NCBI GenBank assembly: GCA_021234155.1
Contig: JAJEKV010000201.1
Location: 1 to 64,000 of the forward strand
Direction: 5' to 3'
From: Isoetes taiwanensis
Taxonomy: Eukaryota; Streptophyta; Lycopodiopsida; Isoetales; Isoetaceae
DNA length: 64,000 bases
The translations under genes and the position numbers were made by a program. Positions 55,440-64,000 of the stretch are shown here, piece after piece (position 1 is the first letter of the stretch; the number at the start of each line of letters is the position of its first letter). Below the pieces are notes generated by a model. That model was not told the origin of the DNA. It saw only the letters and a list, made by a program, of their open reading frames with translations, and searched no databases.

Positions 55440-56850
55440 TCGATCTCTTAAGGGGAACGGGTAAATGAAAAGGGGGAAAAGGAAAAGGGAAGTGGAAAGA
55501 GAGAATGTGAAGGGCAAAAAGGCATGGGGAAAAGGGAAAAGGGTAAAAGGAAAAGGGAAAAGGTGGGGATAAGAGAAGAGAAAAAGCATGGAAAACGAAA
55601 AAGGGAAAGGGAACCTGGGAAAAGGGCACGAGGGAAGGAGGAAGAGATAAAGTGGAAAAGGTAAATGGAAAGGGCATGAAAAAAAAAGGGAAAGAGGAAA
55701 AGGTTGAAAAAAGGAGAAAATGAAGGAGAAAAAAAGCATGGAAAATGGGAGGAGAAAAAAGGATGGGAAAAGGAAGGAGCATGGGAAAAGGGGGAAAAAG
55801 AGAAGCGTTGAGGAAAGAGGAAAAAGGAAGGGACAAATGGCATAGGAAAAGGGAAAAAAAAGAGAGGGAAAGGGAAGGGAAAAATGCATCAAGAAAAGGG
55901 GAAGAGTGAAAGGTTAGAAAAATGAGGAAAATGGAAGGGACAAGGGGAACAAAAGGATGGGGAGAGGGGAAACGAAAAGGGGCATAGAAAAAGGGAAAGT
56001 GAGAAGAAAGAAAAAGGAAAGGGAAAAGGGGGAAAGGGAACCTAGGTAAAGGTCACAAGGAAAAAGAAAGAGGGAAACGAGAAAAGGGAAGGGGGGAAGG
56101 GCATGAGAGAAAAGGGAAGAGGAAAATGGTGAAGAAAGGGAAAAAAGAAAAAAGGGAAAAGAAAAGGGGCAAGAGAGAAAGGGTGGGGAAAAGAGGAAAA
56201 TGGGTATAGGAAATAAGAGAATAAAACAAATGTGCAAAAGGCATGGAAAAAGGGAAAAGGAAAAGGAAAGGAAGGGAAAAAATGCACAGGAAAAGGATCG
56301 GCAAAGGAGGAAAACGGAAAGAAAAACATCCATCAAGAAAAGGAAACGGGAAAAAAGGAAAGGGAAAGGGAAGCAGGGGAGTGATGGAGGGGAGGAAAAG
56401 GGAAAAAGGACATGAGGAAAGGAAAAGAGAAAAGAAAAAGGAAGGGTTGAAAGAAGGGAAAATTGCACGGGAAGAGGGAAAGGGTGGGAAAAGGAGGAAA
56501 AGGAAGCACGGGAAAAATAGAAAGAAGAAAAGGGTGGGAAAAAGGGCATGGGAAAAGGGAAATAGAAAAGAAAAAAGAATGGAAAAGGGGGGAAAGAGAG
56601 AGAGGCACGGGAAAAAGAAAATGAGGAAAATGGAAAAGGGGAAGAGAAAAAGGGAACATGGAAAAGGGAAAGAGGGAAAGGGTGAGGAGATGGAAAAAGG
56701 GAAGGTAAAAAGGGCATGGAAAATGGGAGGGAGAAAAGAAAAATGGAAGGGAAAAGGGCACACAAAAAAAGGAGGAAAAGAGTGGGAAAAGGAGGAAAAG
56801 AGAAGGGAAAATAGGCATGGAAAAGGGCGAAAGAGTAAAAGGTGACAAGA
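55440..56850 (+). repeat. Polypurine tract
   Basis: About 1.4 kb of A and G with GGGCATG, GGGCACG and GGCATAG interruptions, the same style as in the other family members. Low-complexity frames on either strand are not genes. Confidence 0.85.
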
Positions 56851-58511
56851 TGGGATGCTAGGGTTTAAGAGCGGCTAGGGCGGCGGCAGGCGGCCGCCCG
56901 ACCCCTTGGAGTGCCGTTTCATGCTTCTCGGCTGCTGGATGAGTAGCCAGTGGAAAACCTGGCTACTGGCTTCTTCATTTGATGGTTTCTTTGCAGAAGT
57001 TCTGAAGGTGGACGCAGCTTCAAGGTTTTGTAGCAAAGGCATCTTAGGTGTTCGCCTAAACTTCTAAAGATTCCTATCCAGCACAAGACCTGAGGTTAGA
57101 AAACCTTCTTGCCTGTTCTTCTGCGATCAAATCAGACTGTGGAGTCGCCATTCTGCATCAATCTTTCCTGCTCGGTTGGTGCAACTGGAGGAGATTCCAA
57201 CAGGGGTTTTATGGTACGATTTACATCCTTCTCTTTTGTGGGTTGCTTGGCTAGTTCTTTTCGCAAATTCAGTGTCGAGAGAAAGGTCGTGACTCACCGC
57301 AGTAAGGAAATTTATTGCACTCACTGCAATTTGGGGGCTTCGAGGCATTTTTGGGTTCTAGCTCCTATCTTGGGGAGGTGTTTATGCCATAGCACCTAGT
57401 TGAGTTTCCTTAGTTTATTAACATGAAAAAGAAATCCGTCTTTCTTAGTTGACATGGTAAGGCATCGGGATCAGTTGGAGCAGGCAACGAACTTGAGCTG
57501 TGTGGTCTCTCTATCCTTGTCTGCTAAGGTACTGGCCAGAACTTGGGGTATGGCACACATCTTCTTGACTGTAGGCTGGTCATTGAGAGATTGGTGCTCA
57601 AGACTTATTCAGCCGGCATCTTAGGCACTTTTATTTCGCAATGATTTACCGAGGTTGAGCAGAGTCGGGTTGTATTTGGCATCTTGGTTCCTGTGTTGTT
57701 TCTTTGTATGAAACTTTTCGGTAGGTGGTGGATGCTTAAGGTGTGCAAAGTGACTTACAAGAAACAGGTTTCCTTAGCTCGGGTGTTGGTGAGGTCTTGG
57801 AAGGCGTTGGCGGAGTGTGGCTGCATTGCGTCTGCTTGGTGTTGAGTCTAACAGATTTTGAAAGCCTTAATATTGGTACCTTGGAAAGAGTTTGGCTTTT
57901 CATGTTGGCTCACTTCTATCCCAGCAAGAAGAAGGGTGTGGTTGCAGGAGGCAGTATCATGAAAGAAGGCCATGCTTAAGGGAAAATCCAGAGGCATATG
58001 GATCGGGAGGGCCAAATGCATTCATTGCTGCTTATCAGTTTTGCTGGTTGGTTGAGTATAATGATGATGATGCCCAAGCAGGTGATTAAAAGTAGAGACA
58101 GAAGTAGTAGACCACCCTTTGGGTGACCCCAAAGGGGAGGCCTCTAGAAGGCATCGGCATTTGGAGAAGACGGTGTGACAACTTATCTCCTAGTACAACA
58201 GGAAAAGAGCAAGCTGCCTCCCTGTAGTATCCTTTTGCAGATGTGGGTTTGGGGCCAAGTTAACGCGCGGGAAGACACCCTTCACCTCTACTTTTGTCTA
58301 CCAGTATTTTCGGGAGGTTTTCAGGTGGCAACATCGTCATAACATCATGGGATATTTTCTTTTGATGAACTTCTGGAATGATGTTTGTTTTCCATTCCAC
58401 ACTTGGGCTGTTGAGCACCCGTGTTGACACGTTTAGGCTATCTGGCTTTTGGGAGCCTTAAATAAATGTATTTATTACATACTATTAATAAAAATAAAAA
58501 TATCTTGCCTT

Positions 58512-58544
<33 letters not shown>
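56844..58544 (+). mobile_element. Non-autonomous LINE-like retroposon, copy 3
   Basis: AAAGAGTAAAAGGT flanks it (56830-56843 and 58545-58558), a 14 bp target duplication in the purine tract. The 5' end is GC-rich (CTAGGGCGGCGGCAGGCGG); the 3' end is TAAAAATATCTTGCCTTC plus about 35 A. It is closely related to copy 1 and has no intact protein frame. Confidence 0.88.
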
Positions 58545-58550
<6 letters not shown>

Positions 58551-58558
58551 TAAAAGGT

Positions 58559-60085
58559 TGAGAAAAAGGGAAGACATGGAAAAAGAGTGGGGAAAAAAGA
58601 AGGCATAAACAAGGTGCTGCGCATGGAGGGTTGCCCTCCATGGCCGGAGAGTGAAGTGGCTTAAGTTGTAGTTGTAGACAATAGAGTGTTTGAATCGAAA
58701 TTGCTATTTTAAGACATTGACATTTTGTAAAGGTGATGGTACACACTTGCATTACTAAGTTCTGCTTAGGTGTTGAGGTGTTGTTGGAGTAGGATGTAGT
58801 TGGATGGACTTTGGGATTTGAGCGCAAGGTGAAGAAACAAAGGAATCCGGAATGCCAAATTGCAGAAGAGGGATACGAAAATGCTCTGCTCCAAATTTTG
58901 TGAAAAGCTTTCCCTTAAATCCGCAAGAACAGAGTTGCATGTGCCAAATCCGTTGCCTTCTATCACCAGACTCATCTGCCCCAGCTCCTGCTCTAGTATG
59001 CATAACCCTGGCCTTCCCATCCCTGCCTTGCCAGTTACTCGGTTGGCTTCAAGAAATGAGACGTGGAGTTCTTTACCAGCTGACCGAGAGTTTACAGGAA
59101 ATAGGAGGTTTGGAGCAGTCACCAGCATATCCTAGGGATATTCTAGCATATACCTAGGATATGCCAAAAACCCACATAAACAAGGGTTTGCCCCCCTAGG
59201 GGCAACCCAAAAAGTTAAGGGGATAGAAACCATTGAACTCCTACATACACTCAACATACACATGAAAGTCTCCTGCATACAAATAGATGCACTAGGAGTT
59301 GAACCCTGTCCAATTAACCTGGCTTTATGCGACTAATTCAAGCAGATCTAGGAGCATGTCAAGCCCAGGTATTCAATAGAAGTGCAACTTTATTTCAAAC
59401 TTACCCAAAATGAACCATGCAATATTTCATTTTAACATCTCCAAGATATTTATACCTTCTCCCCGCTTTTACAAGTTCTTAAACAAAAAACCTAACCTTA
59501 GGAGATGCATGCACACAATTGAATTCAGTAATTGTTTATTGTTTCTAAGACGCATTCAATAATTATTTATAGTAATTGTTTATTGTTTCTAAGACGCATT
59601 CAATAATAGAGTCATCCTTCTCACGTTGCCAATTATTTCAAATAGTAAACGAAGCTGGATAACATGCTCACCAAACCATTGCATTGCCCAATTTGGATAT
59701 TAGAGCAATTATCACCTTGAAAAGCACGAACTAATAAAGACCATGGATCTTGGACAATCCTCTAATGTACGGACTTCAAAAGTTGAGTAGTGTAAACACG
59801 TCTATCACACAAGTCATGATATTATAGAAAGTAAGATGTTACCCTCTAATGGTATGGTACATAACTTATATACAACAAAGATCAGTTGACTCATTGGTAA
59901 GCACGTCTTAAATGTTGAGTTGCAAAGTTATCCCAAAGATGATAGTGAAAAGAAAGTAAGATGTCTGAACGTGGGTTTGAAAAATTCTAATGCTACATAG
60001 TTCACATACAAAATTCAGTTTACAGATTGGTAAGCACATGTTAAATGTTGGGTTGCAAAGGCTGAATCTTGTGAGCACTCCAAAT
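58559..60085. other. Nested Helitron interior, no gene recognised
   Basis: A short purine stretch is followed by unrecognised sequence. Local duplications: AGTAATTGTTTATTGTTTC near 59528 and 59572, and GGTAAGCACRTSTTAAATGTTG near 59896 and 60029. The frames around 58750-59150 match nothing I know. Confidence 0.5.
59081..59210 (+). repeat. 130 bp direct repeat, left copy
   Basis: TGACCGAGAGTTTACAGG... to a GGGTTTGCCCC/GGGGCAACCC hairpin. It recurs at 61163-61292. The two copies flank the wax-synthase fragment. Confidence 0.75.
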
Positions 60086-60089
60086 ACGA

Positions 60090-61110
60090 GCATGCAGAAA
60101 ATCGAGAAGCTGCTGGGTCTCCTGCAAGCTTTAGGAACGGTGCCTGGTTTTGCAAGGGGAGGGAAAAATAACCATGTAGCAGTGACAAGGTTGCAGAACA
60201 TTGTTGCTGGAATAGCAAGAATCTTTGGAACCCTCTTTTGGCCCTGCCATAACCTCTTTCTTACAATACTTTCTGCTGCGGATTAGACCCGCAAAAAGAA
60301 AGAAGCAAGAAACTTCCCATGTAGCTTTTGATTTGTTCATACATAAGAATATCAACTCGTGCATTAAACCCGAAACTACAAATACCCCTAACAGTCGCAT
60401 AATCTTGGCCACTAAGGCAATCAGATAATCGGTTTTTTCATCTTTTCGATCAAATCCTCCTATTAGGAGAAAACCTCAAACAGAGGATCATAAACAAAGC
60501 TCGAGCACAATATTTACCAAAGAATTCCATCTCCTCGCCCCAAAACTCGCTCCACGAAGTTGCCAAATAGGGCTCATCAAAACTAGGCTCCAATTCCACA
60601 CCAAAAGCTGCCCGCAAAAACGCCTAATATCTCAAAAATCGACTAGCCACAAGGTAAATGTGCAATGAATAAACGGCGCAACACCAAGTCCGGCGGTCTA
60701 TCCAAAGGCATAAAACTTTAAGAAGAAAAAGGATGGCAGGAAGTTTTAACGCCGTATGGCTTAAAACTGTAGTCCAAGGAGGTATTGGATTGCTACTCTT
60801 TAAAGCCCTGATATGAATTGAGAAGCTCACTGTGGCAAAAAACCTAGGAAAGCTTTGCAAAATGGATGGATCTGCAGCCACGGGACCAAGATCCCAACAA
60901 AAAAGAGCCAGTTTAAAGGGAATCATCCAAAAACAAAAGAAAGATAGAATACCACGAGTCTGAACGAAAGGGCTTCGCCATGGAATAGTGAAATAATATG
61001 AAAAAAGAGGGAGCAAAGCAACCAGGCGCGGAAATCCGACGGGAAGACGCTTCACGATCCAGAATACAAAGGCCATACCTAAAACGAGCGCTATGGCTAC
61101 TTCTGCCGAG
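60090..61110 (-). pseudogene. Wax-ester synthase (plant MBOAT family) fragment
   Basis: The minus strand reads like a plant long-chain-alcohol O-fatty-acyltransferase: RLPVGFPRLVALLPLF and LFCWDLGPVAADPS near the N-terminus, then ELEPSFDEPYLATSWSEFWG, then VSGLMHELIFL with the conserved histidine of the membrane-bound O-acyltransferase family, TWEVSCFFLF and TATWLFFPPL. The protein would be a multi-span ER enzyme joining fatty acyl-CoA to fatty alcohols. Part after SEFWG is missing and the pieces lie in different frames with stops between, so it is a non-functional captured copy, reversed relative to its Helitron. Confidence 0.82.
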
Positions 61111-61162
61111 ATCTTCCGGAGCTTCCGTCGTGCATACAGTCTCCCGCTCCAAATGTGCTGGA

Positions 61163-61292
61163 TGACCGAGAGTTTACAGGCAGCAGCGAGTTTGGAGCAG
61201 TCACCAGCATATGCTAGGCATATGCCGGCATATACCTGGATATGCCCACATACCCACATAAACGAGGGTTTGCCCCCTAGGGGCAACCCAAA
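61163..61292 (+). repeat. 130 bp direct repeat, right copy
   Basis: Counterpart of 59081-59210, with the same CCCCTAGGGG-centred hairpin (61266-61289). The purine tract starts right after it. Confidence 0.75.
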
Positions 61293-61926
61293 AAAGAGAA
61301 AGGGGAAGGGAAAAGGGCAAAGAAAAAAGAGAAGAGGGAAAAGGTGGAGAAAGGAGCAAAAGGGAAGGGAAAAAGGTTATCGGAAACAGGGAAGGGGGAA
61401 GGAAAGGGATGGGAAAACAAGAAAACATGTGAGAAAGACGAGAAAAAAAAAGGAAAAGAAAAAAAAAGTAGAGAAAATAAGAAAAAATGAAATGCGGGAT
61501 AGAGCAAAAGGGAAAGGGAAAGGGATAGGGCTTTTCTCACTGCATCCCAAAGCATTTACAGGCTCTCAACTTATGCCCAGCAACGCTGGGCAACATTACT
61601 AGTTTAACCTTAATACACTATAACATAAAATGCACATTAGAGTAATAAGCCATAGTAAACAGTATTTGCACAACACAACGCGGAGTGAAGGGCCTACTAT
61701 TCTATTTGTGCGACATCATCAAAACATGGAGTAAAGGCATACTGTCCTCTTTTTTCCCAATGCTGGCTTATTTATTATATCTAAGGTTCATCATTGGCAC
61801 GTTCTTAACTTATGCCCAGCAACGCTGGGCACCATTACTAGTACTACATATTAAAACCATAGCTTACTTCCAAACTTACATTTAAATACATTTGCCCCTA
61901 GGGCCTTACATTAACATTAACAACTA

Positions 61927-62040
61927 ACTAGTAATGGTGCCCAGCATTGCTGGGCATAAGTTAAGAATGTGTAAATGATATTCAAGAGAATGAATGATAT
62001 GCTCTAATGGATTGGTTTTAGCTCATTATTCCTTAATCAA
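61927..62040 (-). mobile_element. Helitron 3' end on the minus strand
   Basis: CTAG (61928-61931), TAATGG and a TGCCCAGC-AAT-GCTGGGCA hairpin in mirror order mark a minus-strand 3' terminus, with the T-equivalent at 61927. No matching 5' end is seen to the right in the window, so the extent is unknown. A second hairpin (GCCCAGTGATGCTGGGC) at 62044-62060 lacks the CTAG and may be a decayed end. Confidence 0.6.
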
Positions 62041-62069
62041 TAAGCCCAGTGATGCTGGGCATAATTTGG

Positions 62070-62930
62070 TAACTTGCAAATGTTGGGAACTTTTCATTGC
62101 ATTGATATAACTTGCAAATGTTGGAAACTTGTAATTGCATTTCTTTGATATAACTAAGGGCTCTTTGGCCTTCTCCAAGTTTGGCATGTACCACGATGAT
62201 GGCAAACCCTATATGTTCCCTTGGGGGTTATCAACATTTAAGCATATTGTCAATAGTAGGCTTTTGAAACTATTGTAAAGTTTGATATATGCAAATGAAA
62301 ATAGTATTAAACATTGTGTGGTTTTTTTTTAAATTTAACATTATATTGTGTATACATTCCTAGACCCATGAAGGTCACTTAGACCGAGCAAACATCTTGT
62401 TTTGTGGCAATTTAGTTGTCTCATTTATACCTTTTAAAGCATACCTTGCAATTAGAATTATTGTTGCATTGCTTAGGTACCACCAGATATATAAGTGGCA
62501 TTTTATGCCCATGCCATAAGGAACCAACTAACGATCTTTTTAAGTCTTGATTGTGTTAAAAGGGTTATTGTTCTTGAGTTAGGCAATTATATAGAGCATG
62601 TGAATTGGATTCTTCATGCTATAAATGTGGTCGCTAAATGGTTTGCTTTTAACACACATATGGAGCATATATTATTTGTGTGTCATATTGTAACTATGTA
62701 CATGATCACAGCCAAGGAAAACAAAATCTAAGCCATGAATTAGATGAAAATCTTTCTTACTACAAAAGGAAATCACATCCTTGTGTATCTATTTCGTGTA
62801 TTGAAATTATGATCGATCATGCAATCCAATATCTTTTATTGCATATAAACTCCAAATAATTAAATTGATATCTATGATAGTCCCCTGCTCTTATCACAAA
62901 TTTCCAATGCATTATTTTTTGCAGAATGGA
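62070..62930. other. AT-rich, nothing recognised
   Basis: It contains a tandem pair of about 40 bp (TAACTTGCAAATGTTGG..., near 62071 and 62109). No gene, RNA or element end is seen beyond that. Confidence 0.5.
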
Positions 62931-63007
62931 GAATATGCGCCAGTACTATCATGAGCATGTTACTTTGGATTTGAGAACCCACCGCACTTGCGAAGTATCT
63001 AAAGTAA

Positions 63008-64000
63008 TGCAGATCGATCCGACGGATCGCGATTCTCGAGCCAGACGAGCATGCAAGAGTTGCATGCGTTGCCTGCATGCATTGCATGCATTTCGGGCCT
63101 CTCATCCGGTTAGGGGATCGCTATTTCTTCCTGCATTCGCCTTCAGCTTCTCATCGGCGCTTTCTCTTCGCCCAGCAGTGTTTCAGGTTATGTTCTATGC
63201 TCTCCCTCCCTCCCTCCCTTAAGTATTTTGTTTATATATGTTGTTCGCGTGGCACGCGCTTTAATCAGCCCCTCGCTTTTTCGAGGTTTTTGTTCTTCTC
63301 TATTGTGTTTTGTGGTCTTATGCAGGTACAGGGGCGTTGCACGACGTTGGTTTCTTTTTGGAGCGTGGGTTTTTTGGGAAGTTTAGCAGCCGGCGTTGTC
63401 TAAGCCCACTGCCTAGGGCTTATCGCTAGGGTTTTTCCTCGAAAACCCGAAAGGGCGGGGTTTTTTAATCCCGGCGATAAGCCCTAGGCAGGTACACTAG
63501 CCAAACATCTATGATATATTTTTGTATTTTGGGGTCCAGGTGTTATGACTGGATATTCCCTGTATTTTTTGTTTTTTGGGTAGCTTGCGATATGCAGCTA
63601 CCCACTCTCTACCATTGTAATTACACTGCTGGGATGAATAGAAAAGCCCCATCCATTCGTGGCATTTCCTATCATTCTTGTTTCTCTTCGACCTGACCTT
63701 TCCTGGCGTATCCCTTCCTGGCGTTTCTTATCGTTCTCGGTTCTCTTCTACCTTGGCCTGCGTTGACCTTTCCTGGCGCATCCCTTCCTGGCGTTTCCTA
63801 TCTTTCTCGTATCTCTTCCTATCCTTCTCGTCTCGCTTCTACCTCGGCATTCCTCCACTATGGGGCAATTCTTGAGCCTTCATCTCGGATCGACGGGAAG
63901 TTCTCTTCTTTCGGGCGTTGTTGTGTCATGCGAGTCGCAGCTCGAGAATAGCATGCGTATACTCTCAAAAGGCAAATGTTTTAGCAACAAAATAGACATG
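63008..64000 (+). repeat. Interspersed hairpin repeat R, copy 2 (runs off the window)
   Basis: It matches 15574-16725 in reverse. It starts near CGATCCGACGGATCG, has GCATGCAAGAGTTGCATGCG and a CTCCCTCCCTCCCTCCCTT run, and a 17 bp perfect inverted repeat (63410-63426 with 63474-63490). It then carries a run of CCTTTCCTGGCG-type words repeated several times (63700-63800). No coding frame is convincing. Confidence 0.7.

Larger units (their letters stand above)
55320..61602 (+). mobile_element. Nested Helitron with captured wax-synthase piece
   Basis: It starts TCTTATATTATAATGTTATACCG after A55319 and ends with the GCCCAGC hairpin (61574-61592) and CTAG at 61602, followed by T. In order it has the leader, a purine tract (55440-56850) split from the rest by a retroposon (56844-58544), unrecognised sequence, a reverse-oriented wax-synthase fragment, and a short purine tract (61290-61530). 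No Rep/helicase. Confidence 0.8.
52097..61841 (+). mobile_element. Outer Helitron, carries gene fragment, split by another Helitron
   Basis: It begins TCTTATATTATAATG after A52096. A full 3' end (TGCCCAGC-AAC-GCTGGGCA hairpin, CCATTA, CTAG) finishes at 61841, followed by T. The inner element 55320-61602 has its own two ends, so the simplest reading is an outer element of about 3.5 kb with a nested one. The outer part contains a phosphoserine-aminotransferase fragment and a minisatellite but no purine tract. Pairing of these two ends is inferred from order. Confidence 0.65.

Noticed and set aside
59184-59207. CCCCTAGGGG hairpin as another Helitron terminus
   Set aside because: No CTRR at the right distance; it is part of a 130 bp direct repeat instead.
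62041-62068. Second minus-strand Helitron end
   Set aside because: Hairpin present but the CTAG and spacer do not match the family; too weak to call.

Overview
The window is a repeat-dense piece of a land-plant nuclear genome. The evidence is a plant-type L1 LINE with a C-terminal zf-RVT domain, Ty1/Copia elements, many Helitrons, plant initiator tRNA-Met genes, and fragments of plant genes (a wax-ester synthase, phosphoserine aminotransferase and an FCP1/NIF-type HAD phosphatase). I cannot place it to a lineage. I see no intact host protein-coding gene. The only clearly functional-looking host genes are Pol III tRNA genes.

The backbone is a tandem array of ~650-660 bp units. Each unit carries one initiator tRNA-Met (CAT) gene or relic on the minus strand, ending in a T-run terminator. 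I count 18 copies between 5.8 and 49.1 kb: four match the array consensus, one differs only by a wobble pair, and the rest are variants or relics. Later insertions cut the array into five islands: 5367-10453, 16988-19678, 24410-25525, 33250-34880 and 47681-49292. The insertions, left to right, are a plant L1 LINE (1-5366); Copia element A on the minus strand (10454-16987), with another repeat inside its LTR; a small TIR element; Copia element B (19679-24409), whose primer-binding site matches the anticodon region of the same tRNA; a composite of LINE scrap, Helitrons and a retroposon (25526-33250); and a 12.8 kb element with 2.7 kb direct terminal repeats and a Penelope-like reverse transcriptase (34881-47680).

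Right of the array, a second copy of the composite (49293-50745) is fused to a two-exon phosphatase-gene fragment (50746-52073). Nested Helitrons follow (52097-61841, with 55320-61602 inside). The outer one carries a phosphoserine-aminotransferase fragment; the inner one carries a wax-synthase fragment and a retroposon. Two more Helitron 3'-end motifs and an interspersed hairpin repeat end the window.

The Helitrons form one non-autonomous family. They begin TCTTATATTATAA, end with a GCCCAGC hairpin plus CTAG, insert between A and T, and carry 1-1.6 kb of almost pure purine on their own top strand. One copy (35631-37540) is proved by an empty site in the paralogous terminal repeat at 45763/45764. 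The main point of interest is a multi-copy initiator-tRNA array that has been repeatedly invaded. One invader has a primer site matching that tRNA, and another lies in a tRNA terminator tract.
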